64,000 bases of DNA, taken from contig NZ_OY726395.1 in NCBI RefSeq assembly GCF_963378085.1, forward strand, positions 3,286,001 to 3,350,000, given 5' to 3'. Shown in pieces: positions 1-9,184 of the stretch. This DNA comes from Mycolicibacterium sp. MU0050 (GTDB lineage Bacteria; Actinomycetota; Actinomycetes; Mycobacteriales; Mycobacteriaceae). The position numbers and the translations under genes are program-made. The first letter of the stretch is position 1. Every line of letters begins with the position of its first letter. The notes below the pieces were generated by a model that did no database searches, was not told where the DNA came from, and saw nothing but the letters and a program-made list of their open reading frames with translations.

Positions 1-158
1 TCACCGCGGCGGACGAATCCGTCGAGTCCGTCGACCAGGACAGCCAACAGATCGGCATGATCGAGCAGCCTGTTCAACGATTCCGCAACTCTCGGATCCG
101 CCAACCGCTCGCGGAGTTGCTGCTCCGGCGACACCGCAACAATCTGACCGTTTGCCAC
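1..158 (-). CDS. DUF1641-like protein, N-terminal part (cut by window edge)
   Basis: This minus-strand reading frame starts at a GTG at 156-158, 7 bases after a perfect AGGAGG (166-171), and is still open at base 1. The visible 52 residues include SLNRLLDHADLLAVLVDG, which resembles the start of DUF1641 proteins. Those small helical proteins often accompany hydrogenase, formate dehydrogenase or FAD/NAD oxidoreductase genes. An earlier GTG at 159-161 is only 4 bases from the ribosome binding site and is less likely. The family call is recognition by eye from a short stretch, and the function is unknown. It diverges from the AraC regulator. Confidence 0.55.
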   Translation of the reverse strand, partial: MANGQIVAVSPEQQLRERLADPRVAESLNRLLDHADLLAVLVDGLDGFVRRG

Positions 159-274
159 CACGTGGCCTCCTAAGTCGTGTACGGGCGGGCTGGCCCGTGG
201 GCTGGACGACACTTGGATGAGGGATGTGGTTCCGATCACAATTTAACGAGCCGACGGGCGCTTGCCTATCATTT

Positions 275-302
275 TCACGCAATACCTGTCAAAATTACGC
301 AA
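275..302. promoter_or_regulatory. Direct repeat, candidate AraC-type operator
   Basis: TCACGCAA at 275-282 is repeated as TTACGCAA at 295-302, a 20-bp period (about two helical turns). It lies in the AT-richer region between the divergent DUF1641-like gene and the AraC regulator. AraC-family proteins typically bind such direct repeats, so this is a candidate site for the neighbouring regulator. No binding evidence exists in the sequence itself. Confidence 0.3.
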
Positions 303-421
303 AGTTGAACGCGTTGACGCGCGCCCATCCCCTCCGAGGCTTGCATGATCGGCACCGACACTTTAAAGAAATCTTCATCATCGCGGCAGTTGAGCCGCAC
401 ATTCTGGGTGAGGCGGCGGCC

Positions 422-1483
422 TTGTCCCGGCTGACCCGAATCGGGTTCATCGACGATCGGCGCACCAGCAACCCGGTGCGCCGGAAGGTGCGCTCCCGCG
501 GCGTGCCGCCGGCCCTTGCCGACAAGGAGATCTTCTATACCGAGAGCACCGCCGAGGCCACCCGACTGGTCGGCAAAGCCCTCGCTCCGTTGTCGCTGAA
601 CGTGGCCTACGACGCCGCGGCAGAGTTTGCTGCGGTGCTGCACGGCGTGCGCCTGCGCAATGTCAGCATGCTGTACCTCGACCTGCACACGCCCGCCCGC
701 ATCGACGTTCCCGCCCTTGGCGAATACTTCGCCGTGCACATGCCGATGAACGGTCGCGCACTGGTGGAATACCGGGACACCGCCTTCGAAGCCAACACCC
801 TACGGGCGCTGGTGACCAGCCCTGGAGCGCCGCTACGAATGGGACTCGACTACGACTCCCCACAATTGCTGATCCGCATCGAACAGCAGCCGATGATCGC
901 CCACCTGACCCGGCTGCTGGGCCGCAGCTTGACCAAGCCGCTCGAGTTCGAGCCCGAATTCGATCTGGCCACCGAGGCTGCCATGCGCTGGCACACCGCG
1001 GTCCAATTGATCCACTCCGAGGTGTTCCATCCGGGTTCGCTGATCCAGCGTGGTCAGGGCATCGGAGCGATCGAGGAGCTGGTGATGAGCACGCTGCTGC
1101 AGCTGCAGCCATCGACGTATCACCGCGAACTGCTGAAACCCGCGCAGCCGGATCAATCCCGTACCGTCGTGCGGGACGCGATGAACTACATCGATGACCA
1201 CCTGGCCGAGCGCGTCACGATGGACGCCGTCGCCAAGAGCGTGCACATGAGTGTGCGGTCGATCCAGCAGGGTTTTCGAGACGAGCTGGGCATGTCACCG
1301 ATGGCCTATCTGCGCAGCCGGCGCCTCGACCGGGTGCACGAGGAACTCACCGACGCGGTGCCGTCGGACGGGGTCACCGTCACCGCGGTCGCCGAACGCT
1401 GGGGCTTTCACCACCTCGGCAGTTTCGCCGTCGAGTACCGGAAGCGCTGGGGCGAGACACCGTCGGAGACGCTGCGGCGGTGA
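422..1483 (+). CDS. AraC family transcriptional regulator
   Basis: About 350 residues. The N-terminal two thirds look like the AraC-binding-like sensing domain of AraC regulators, beginning around EIFYTESTAEATRLVG. The C-terminal ~100 residues form the double helix-turn-helix (MSVRSIQQGFRDELGMSPM, then a second helix around AERWGFHHLGSFAVEYRKR). The frame stays open upstream to 224, but that part has low coding quality, so a TTG at 422 is chosen. The start is uncertain. The gene converges on cbbR with a 4-bp gap. It may control the divergent DUF1641-like gene; the ligand is unknown. Confidence 0.8.
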   Translation: MSRLTRIGFIDDRRTSNPVRRKVRSRGVPPALADKEIFYTESTAEATRLVGKALAPLSLNVAYDAAAEFAAVLHGVRLRNVSMLYLDLHTPARIDVPALGEYFAVHMPMNGRALVEYRDTAFEANTLRALVTSPGAPLRMGLDYDSPQLLIRIEQQPMIAHLTRLLGRSLTKPLEFEPEFDLATEAAMRWHTAVQLIHSEVFHPGSLIQRGQGIGAIEELVMSTLLQLQPSTYHRELLKPAQPDQSRTVVRDAMNYIDDHLAERVTMDAVAKSVHMSVRSIQQGFRDELGMSPMAYLRSRRLDRVHEELTDAVPSDGVTVTAVAERWGFHHLGSFAVEYRKRWGETPSETLRR

Positions 1484-1487
1484 CGGG

Positions 1488-2390
1488 TCAGGACGCCTGC
1501 TGCACCGACTTCGCCGGCCGCCAGCCAAGCCCGGGATTGGCCGTCAGGTGGTCGATCAACAGCTCGGTCGACATGGTCGGCGACAACTGACTGACGACGT
1601 GCCAGGGCCGGCTGATCGGCGTGCCATGCACGGCGATCTCGACCAGATCGCCGCCGTCGAGTTCGCGCAGCACCGCCTGCCGGGACACCAGCGTGACGCC
1701 CAGCCCGGCCACCGCGGCCGCGACCACCGCGCCGTGCGAACCCAACACGAGCTGCGGCGGCGTCACCTCCAGATCCTCGAGCAGCGCCATCAGGGTGGAC
1801 CGGGTACCCGACCCGGTCTCGCGCAACAGCCAGGTTGCGGTGGCCGGGTCGATCCCCTTGGCGAGCGCCGGGGCGCCGACGACGACCAGGGTGTTCGGGC
1901 TCACGGCCCGCATTCGCACCTTCCGGCGCAGATCCTCGGGCGGGCGGCCGGCGACTACCAGATCGACTTCGTGTCGCGCCAGCATGGGCCAGACCAGGCT
2001 GCGGGAAGCGACCTCGAGGTGCAGTACGACTCCGGGATACCTGGTCCGGAAGGAAGCCAGCGCTGCCGGGATGAGCAGCTCGCCGGCCGACGTGACGGCC
2101 GCCAACCGCACCGATCCGTGCTCCGGATCCGCTTCGCCGCGGGCGGCCAGGATCGCCTCGTCGTGCAGGCCGAGAATCCGGCGCGCGTACTCGACGTACC
2201 GCTCCCCGGCCGGGGTGAGCCGCACCCCACGGCCGTGCCGGTCCACCAGGGCTATCCCGATGTCGTTGCTCAGCGCGCGCAGCGCCGACGAGATCGAGGA
2301 TTCGGTCACCACCAGGCGCTCCGCGGCACCGCGAACCGAGCCGGTTTCGGCGAGCTCGACCAGCGCACGCAGCCGCGCGTTGGTGGTCAT
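1488..2390 (-). CDS. cbbR: LysR family regulator, probable CbbR of the RuBisCO operon
   Basis: 300 residues with an N-terminal LysR winged helix (residues about 1-60, including [20 protein letters not shown]) and a C-terminal periplasmic-binding-like effector domain. The ATG overlaps the cbbX stop (ATGA, 2387-2390), so it is translationally coupled as the last gene of cbbL-cbbS-cbbX-cbbR. CbbR proteins activate Calvin-cycle operons in response to metabolites such as RuBP, PEP or NADPH. The assignment as CbbR rests on family plus context. It is odd that the gene is co-directional and distal, because cbbR is usually divergent from the operon it controls. Here it would be autoregulated if it acts on cbbL. 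Confidence 0.8.
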   Translation of the reverse strand: MTTNARLRALVELAETGSVRGAAERLVVTESSISSALRALSNDIGIALVDRHGRGVRLTPAGERYVEYARRILGLHDEAILAARGEADPEHGSVRLAAVTSAGELLIPAALASFRTRYPGVVLHLEVASRSLVWPMLARHEVDLVVAGRPPEDLRRKVRMRAVSPNTLVVVGAPALAKGIDPATATWLLRETGSGTRSTLMALLEDLEVTPPQLVLGSHGAVVAAAVAGLGVTLVSRQAVLRELDGGDLVEIAVHGTPISRPWHVVSQLSPTMSTELLIDHLTANPGLGWRPAKSVQQAS

Positions 2391-3418
2391 CGGCGCCCTC
2401 CTGCCACGGTGTCGACGGGATCGGTACCGAACACCCGGCTCGCCAGAATATCGGCCGGCTCGATGGTGGAAAGCCCGGCCAAACCGACATCGCCCCCGGT
2501 TGCGAGCAGACGTCGGGCGTGCCGAAGCCGGGCCCGCTCCAGTGCATTGCGCACGCTGCGCGCATTCGCAAACCAGGGTTGGTCGATCCGCAACTCGAGA
2601 TACCGGCGTAAGACCTCGCGGGCCTCATCGGAGAACCGATAGCCCAACTCGTCGGTCATCAACAGCGCGATGTCCTCCAGCTCGCCGACGGCGTAGTCGG
2701 GGAAGGTGATGTGGTGGGCGATCCGGCTCTGCATTCCGGGATTGGCCGAGAAGAACTGATCCATCTTGTCCGCATAGCCAGCCAGAATCACCACCAGGTC
2801 AGCACGATGGTTCTCCATCACCTGAAGCAGAATCTCGATCGATTCCGACCCGTAGTCGCGGTCATTCTCCACCTTGTACAAGTAGTAGGCCTCGTCGATG
2901 AACAGCACGCCACCCATCGCACGCTTGATGACTTCCTTGGTCTTCGGAGCGGTATGCCCGACGTACTCCCCGACCAGATCATCGCGAGTCACGCTGACCA
3001 AGTGGCCACGCCGCAGATACCCCAGCCGGTGCAGCAGATCGGCCATCCGCAGCGCCACGGTGGTCTTGCCCGTCCCGGGGTTCCCGGTGAAGCACATGTG
3101 CAGCGTTGGCTGGGGCGCATTGACCCCGAAGCGGGCCCGCATCCGGTCGACGAGCAGCAGCGCGGCGATTTCGGCGATCCGGGTTTTCACCGGCTCCAAT
3201 CCCACCAGTTCGCGATCGAGTCCGGCCAGTACGTCATCGACGCCCGAATCCTTCCGTGCGGCGGCAATGTCGACGACCGCGCCCGGGGGCAGCAGGTCCT
3301 CCGCGGGCACGTCCGGTTCCCCGTCCAGCTGCGGACCGGGGGCCGGACGTGGCCGGTACCCGAATGAGCTGCGCGGGTTCTCGGCGGATTGCGGCTTATT
3401 TGGTGTCTGCAATGTCAT
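2387..3418 (-). CDS. cbbX: CbbX, AAA+ RuBisCO activase
   Basis: 343 residues with an AAA+ core: Walker [10 protein letters not shown], Walker [11 protein letters not shown], and a downstream arginine-rich region. CbbX of red-type form I RuBisCO uses ATP to thread the C-terminus of the large subunit and release inhibitory sugar phosphates, with RuBP as allosteric ligand. The first ~60 residues form a Pro-rich, low-complexity extension before the conserved core, longer than in proteobacterial CbbX. The gene begins 3 bases after the cbbS stop and its own stop overlaps cbbR, so the four genes form one operon. Confidence 0.93.
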   Translation of the reverse strand: MTLQTPNKPQSAENPRSSFGYRPRPAPGPQLDGEPDVPAEDLLPPGAVVDIAAARKDSGVDDVLAGLDRELVGLEPVKTRIAEIAALLLVDRMRARFGVNAPQPTLHMCFTGNPGTGKTTVALRMADLLHRLGYLRRGHLVSVTRDDLVGEYVGHTAPKTKEVIKRAMGGVLFIDEAYYLYKVENDRDYGSESIEILLQVMENHRADLVVILAGYADKMDQFFSANPGMQSRIAHHITFPDYAVGELEDIALLMTDELGYRFSDEAREVLRRYLELRIDQPWFANARSVRNALERARLRHARRLLATGGDVGLAGLSTIEPADILASRVFGTDPVDTVAGGRR

Positions 3419-3421
3419 CGG

Positions 3422-3847
3422 TCAGTCCGATCGGTACCGGTCCCCCTCGGGACGTTCGGTGGCATACGAATGCGTGGTGTACCCGATCTGGCGGTTGGCC
3501 CGCTCGGCGCGGTCGAGCCGGAAGCCGGGCTCCTCGGCGGGCCGGTTGACGATGAACGACAGCGCCGTCGTCTGTCGGCCCAGGCTCGCGTCATACGCGT
3601 TCAGCCGGATGTAGCTGTTCGGGTTCGCCGATCGACACGCGTTGACCTCCAGCAGCACGCCGGCCGGATCCTTGAGGTCGAACATCGGCAGACCCCACAT
3701 CTCCCAGTAGGTGTTGCGTGGATGGGGGTCGTCGGTGAACTCGACCGACAGCGGCCACTCATTGGACAGTGCGTATTTGATCTGTGCGGTGATCTCCTCA
3801 TCGGTGAAATCGGGCAGGTACGAGAAGGTGCCCTGGGTGATTCGCAT
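3422..3847 (-). CDS. cbbS: RuBisCO small subunit, form I
   Basis: 141 residues that fit the RbcS fold: an N-terminal [12 protein letters not shown], then [17 protein letters not shown] and a C-terminal extension ending near RPEGDRY. That extension is typical of red-type (form IC/ID/IE) small subunits, where it forms a beta-hairpin in the central channel. It assembles as L8S8 with CbbL. It lies 18 bases downstream of cbbL, with a ribosome binding site (AAAGGAG, at 3854-3860) just before the ATG. Confidence 0.95.
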   Translation of the reverse strand: MRITQGTFSYLPDFTDEEITAQIKYALSNEWPLSVEFTDDPHPRNTYWEMWGLPMFDLKDPAGVLLEVNACRSANPNSYIRLNAYDASLGRQTTALSFIVNRPAEEPGFRLDRAERANRQIGYTTHSYATERPEGDRYRSD

Positions 3848-3865
3848 GTGTGAGCTCCTTTCGTG

Positions 3866-5465
<1,600 letters not shown>

Positions 5466-6464
5466 ATGAGTACGTGTAACGAGACCGCGGCCGCCATGAC
5501 CATGCCCGGCAAGGGCATCCTTGCCGCCGACGAGAGCATCAGCACCATGTCGACGCGACTCGAGCAGGTGGGTGTGGTGCCGACCGCCGAGAGCCGCCGC
5601 GACTATCGCGAGCTGTTGGTGACCACGGCCGATCTGGCGACGGGGGTATCGGGCGTCATCCTGTGCGAGGAGACCCTGGGACAGGTGTTCAGCGACGGCC
5701 GACATTTCCCCGAGGCGATCCGGACGCTCGGCATCCTGCCGGGCATCAAGGTCGATACCGGGGCCAAACCGTGCCCGGGCCTGCCGGGAGAAACCATCAC
5801 CGAGGGGCTGGACGGGCTGCCTGCCCGACTGGCCGGCTACGCCGAGGCGGGAGCGGTGTTCGCCAAATGGCGCGCGGTATTCACGATCACCGAGGAAAGA
5901 CCCAGCTGGGGCGCCATCGCGGCGAACTCCAGTGCGCTGGCCCGGTATGCCGCGGCGTGTCAGGAGGCCGACCTGGTTCCGATTGTCGAACCGGAAGTCC
6001 TGATGTCGGGTGAACACAGCCTCGAGCGCTGCGCCGAAGTCACGGCGAGCGTGCATGCCGCGGTACGCCAGCAACTCCGCGCGATGAACGTGGACCTGGC
6101 CGGGATTGTGCTCAAGCCCAACATGGTGATCGAGGGCGAGGATCATCCGGTCCGGGCCACCCCGGAACAGGTGGCCGAGGCCACCGTCGCCGTGCTCCGG
6201 GCCTGGCCGGCCGAGCTGGCCGGGGTGGCGTTCCTCTCTGGCGGGCAGGAGCCCGAGCGGGCCACCGCCAACCTCGCGGCGATGCAGAGCCACAACACGC
6301 CGTGGCCGCTGACGTTCTCGTTCGGCCGAGCGCTGGTGTCGCCGGCGCTGGCGGCCTGGCACGGTGACGAAGGCTTGGTCGAGGCCGGACAGCGGGCGCT
6401 GGCCAGTCATGTCGCGGCGAACGCCAACGCGCTCCGGGGCCGCGAGAGGCTTCAACCGGCGTGA
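5466..6464 (+). CDS. cbbA: Fructose-bisphosphate aldolase, class I
   Basis: 332 residues. GKGILAADES near residue 16, the Schiff-base motif GIVLKPNMV, and GVAFLSGGQ are hallmarks of class I (metal-independent) aldolase. It joins DHAP with GAP or erythrose-4-phosphate in the Calvin cycle. The ATG at 5466 follows AGGACAGGAG. The frame is open upstream but without a better start. Most cbb operons carry a class II aldolase, so a class I enzyme here is notable. The gene diverges from cbbL, and its 3' end overlaps the convergent histidine kinase by 13 bp. The symbol is assigned by context. Confidence 0.93.
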   Translation: MSTCNETAAAMTMPGKGILAADESISTMSTRLEQVGVVPTAESRRDYRELLVTTADLATGVSGVILCEETLGQVFSDGRHFPEAIRTLGILPGIKVDTGAKPCPGLPGETITEGLDGLPARLAGYAEAGAVFAKWRAVFTITEERPSWGAIAANSSALARYAAACQEADLVPIVEPEVLMSGEHSLERCAEVTASVHAAVRQQLRAMNVDLAGIVLKPNMVIEGEDHPVRATPEQVAEATVAVLRAWPAELAGVAFLSGGQEPERATANLAAMQSHNTPWPLTFSFGRALVSPALAAWHGDEGLVEAGQRALASHVAANANALRGRERLQPA

Positions 6465-7657
6465 TCGGCGGCCGCGTCGACCGGCACGGTCACCGTGACC
6501 GTGGTGCCCCAACCAGGGCGGGAACGGACCGATAGCTGGCCGCCGACCAGCTCGGCGCGCTCACTCATCGACAGCATGCCGTAGCTGGTCGGAGCGCGGT
6601 CCGGTGCTGGATCGAAACCGACGCCGTTATCGCTGACCTCTAGGCGCGCCGTGCCGCCATCGTCGACCTCGAACCACACCTTGGCCGTCATGGCCCGCGC
6701 ATGCTTGACCACGTTCTGCAGACACTCTTGCGCAATGCGGTACAGCGCCACCTCGACGTGTTCGGGCAATCGCCGGTCGGCCAGCTCGAGGTCCAGATCG
6801 ATTTCGGGTATCGACGAAGCCAGACTGGCCAGCCCGCCGACCAGACCGAGATCGTCCAGCACCGGCGGGCGCAGCCCACCGATCGCCGCGCGCGCCTCGG
6901 CCAGCGTCAGATCCACCAAATCGCGGGCCTTCTCCAACTGTTCGGCGGCCTCGGGTCCGTCGGATGCGCCGACCGCCCGCGCCGCCGCATCGAGTCGGTA
7001 CGTCAGGCTCACCAGCCGTTGCGAGATCCCGTCATGAATATCGCCTGCCAACCGGCGCCGCTCGGATTCCTGTGCGGCAATCACCTGTTCGGCGAAGTTC
7101 TCGTGAGCCCGCTCGCGGGCCGCGACCTGGCGGTGCATCCGGGCCTGGTCGAGCGCACCGGCAAGCAGCCTTCCGATCGCGAGCAACAACTCGATGTCCC
7201 GACCTGTGAAGTCATGCCGGGCAACGGTGTGCACGTTCAGCACACCAACCAACCCACCGAGTTCGGTCTGCATCGGTACCGAGGCCATCGAGGTGAAGTC
7301 CGAACCACGCAGCGACGCGATCGGCACATAGCGCGAATCCTCGTCCTTGTTGTCGGTGATCACCACGGGCGCACGATGACTGGCCACCCAGCCGGACACG
7401 CCCTCGCCCAGCGGCATGGTGATCAGACCGACCTGTTCGTCGAACGGGGGCGTCGCACCCGCAAGGGTGAGCGAGCGTCCGGAATCGTCCAGCACGTGCA
7501 CGAAGCACACGTCGGAAGCGGTGACCGAAGTGATCAGCTCCGCGACGGCCGCAGCCAGTGACTCGACTCCCGGGCCGCTCGAGGTGGCCGCAACGATGCC
7601 AAGCAATAGCTCGACCTCGCGATCCTCATCGACCAACCCATGGACCAGGCCGGTCAC
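6452..7657 (-). CDS. GAF-domain sensor histidine kinase (HisKA_3 / NarL type)
   Basis: 401 residues: a GAF domain (about 20-165), a dimerisation helix with the phosphoacceptor His in RRRLAGDIHDGISQRL, and a C-terminal HATPase domain (DNGVGFD, SYGMLSMSERAELVGG). It has no transmembrane segment, so it should sense a cytosolic or diffusible signal such as redox, O2 or a small molecule. The GAF domain is of the kind found in DosS-like kinases, but a haem-binding site cannot be shown. Its ATG overlaps the response-regulator stop by 4 bp. Its place inside the cbb cluster suggests it regulates Calvin or hydrogenase genes. Confidence 0.9.
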   Translation of the reverse strand: MTGLVHGLVDEDREVELLLGIVAATSSGPGVESLAAAVAELITSVTASDVCFVHVLDDSGRSLTLAGATPPFDEQVGLITMPLGEGVSGWVASHRAPVVITDNKDEDSRYVPIASLRGSDFTSMASVPMQTELGGLVGVLNVHTVARHDFTGRDIELLLAIGRLLAGALDQARMHRQVAARERAHENFAEQVIAAQESERRRLAGDIHDGISQRLVSLTYRLDAAARAVGASDGPEAAEQLEKARDLVDLTLAEARAAIGGLRPPVLDDLGLVGGLASLASSIPEIDLDLELADRRLPEHVEVALYRIAQECLQNVVKHARAMTAKVWFEVDDGGTARLEVSDNGVGFDPAPDRAPTSYGMLSMSERAELVGGQLSVRSRPGWGTTVTVTVPVDAAADHAG

Positions 7658-8325
7658 TGGTAGATGCCTTCACGTAGCGCGGTGGCGACCGCGGCGGTGC
7701 GGTCACCGACGCCCAACTTTCGGTAGATGGAGCGCAGGTGGCTCTTGACCGTCTCGTCACCGATCACGAGTTTGCCTGCGATACCGCGATTCGACAGCCC
7801 GGCGACCACGAACGCGAGGATCTCGCTCTCCCGCTGGGTCAACCCGTGCCGCGCGCCCGGCCAGAACTCGTCCCGTTGCAACCGCGCCGCGGTATCGGCC
7901 GCCCGGGCTGCCAGTCCGGCGTCGATGGCGGTCGAACCGGCCTGCACATACTCGAGCTGACGAACCAATTCGTCGCTGCTGATGCCTTTCAGCAGATACC
8001 CCGACGCACCCGCTCGCAGTGCCTGGAACAGGTACTGCTCATCTTCGTACACCGAGAGCAGAACCACTTTGCGGTCCGGGTCCCGTTCCCGAATCGTGCG
8101 GCACAGATCCAGACCGCTGGCCCCCTGCATGCGTACATCGCAGAGCACGATATCGGGCTGAAGGCTGGCGATGACGCCCAGCGCATTCTCCGCTCCGACG
8201 GCCTCACCGACGACACGGACACGATTCTTGAACGACGCCAACATCGCCTTGAGTCCCTCGATGATCATTTCGTGATCATCGACCAGTACCACCCGCACCG
8301 GAACTGCCGCCGTTGCCGCCGTCAT
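7654..8325 (-). CDS. LuxR/NarL-family response regulator
   Basis: 223 residues from the ATG at 8323-8325. The receiver domain has VVLVDDHEM, the phosphoacceptor Asp in DIVLCDVRM, and the conserved KG of GYLLKGIS. The C-terminal LuxR helix-turn-helix reads LTQRESEILAFVVAGLSNRG through VKSHLRSIYRKLGV. It pairs with the downstream GAF kinase (ATGA overlap) and diverges from rpe with ~160 bp between, which is where it could bind. The target genes are inferred, not shown. Confidence 0.92.
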   Translation of the reverse strand: MTAATAAVPVRVVLVDDHEMIIEGLKAMLASFKNRVRVVGEAVGAENALGVIASLQPDIVLCDVRMQGASGLDLCRTIRERDPDRKVVLLSVYEDEQYLFQALRAGASGYLLKGISSDELVRQLEYVQAGSTAIDAGLAARAADTAARLQRDEFWPGARHGLTQRESEILAFVVAGLSNRGIAGKLVIGDETVKSHLRSIYRKLGVGDRTAAVATALREGIYQ

Positions 8326-8488
8326 GTGTTCACCATAAACGCGACAGCAAGGAACCGTACGAAGAATTCCTGGCAGGTCACCGACCGCACAATTGGGGAA
8401 CAACCTTCGATTCCCCCACTCGGGGGAGTCGCCAACGGGCATACCGTCATAGCGTCGTGAGGCATCCAGCCCTCAGGAGGTTCTGCTC

Positions 8489-9184
8489 GTGACATCTCCC
8501 CCCGCGACCCTGGTCGCATCCGTACTGCCTGCGGATTTCGCCGAACTCGGCCGCGACGTCACCGCGATCGCGGATGCCGGAATCGACCGGATCCAATGGG
8601 ATGTGATGGACGGTGTGTTCGTCCCGAACATGACCTTCGGACCCGATGTCATCGCCGCCTGCAGGGACCGGGTGGACATCGGCTTCGAAGCCCATCTGAT
8701 GGTCGACGATCCCGATCCCATGTTGGCGCGCTGGGTCGAGGCCGGGTGCGAGATCGTCATTGTGCACGCCGAGACATGTCGGCATCTTCATCGAACCCTT
8801 TGCGCCATCGAGGATCTCGGCGCCAAGGCAGGAGTCGCGATCAACCCGGCAACCCCACTGTGCGCCGTGGCCGATGTACTCGACCGCACCGATCTGTTGC
8901 TCGTGATGACGGTGAATCCCGGCTTCGGCGGCCAACGGTACCTGGCCAGCATGGAATCCAAGATCGCCGCGGCCAGAACGGAAATCGATCGACGCGGGCT
9001 TCCCATCGAACTCGAGGTCGATGGCGGCATCGGCACGGCGACCATCGGTCGTGCGGCGCGGGCCGGCGCCGACACATTCTGTGCCGGGTCGGCCCTGTTC
9101 AGCAACTCATCCACCATGTCCGAGCAGGCGGCCGCACTGCGCGCCGCGGCCGGCGAACAGACCGGAAGGCTCGTCGCAGGATGA
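8489..9184 (+). CDS. rpe: Ribulose-phosphate 3-epimerase
   Basis: 231 residues with RPE signatures: VASVLPADF, the catalytic stretch QWDVMDGVFVPNMTFGP, FEAHLMVDDP, MTVNPGFGGQ and ELEVDGGI. It interconverts xylulose-5-phosphate and ribulose-5-phosphate, supplying the substrate of phosphoribulokinase. The GTG at 8489 has a perfect AGGAGG 8 bases upstream. The stop overlaps the transketolase ATG, so rpe-tkt are coupled. Its place in the cluster marks it as the Calvin-cycle copy (cbbE); a housekeeping copy probably exists elsewhere. Confidence 0.95.
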   Translation: MTSPPATLVASVLPADFAELGRDVTAIADAGIDRIQWDVMDGVFVPNMTFGPDVIAACRDRVDIGFEAHLMVDDPDPMLARWVEAGCEIVIVHAETCRHLHRTLCAIEDLGAKAGVAINPATPLCAVADVLDRTDLLLVMTVNPGFGGQRYLASMESKIAAARTEIDRRGLPIELEVDGGIGTATIGRAARAGADTFCAGSALFSNSSTMSEQAAALRAAAGEQTGRLVAG

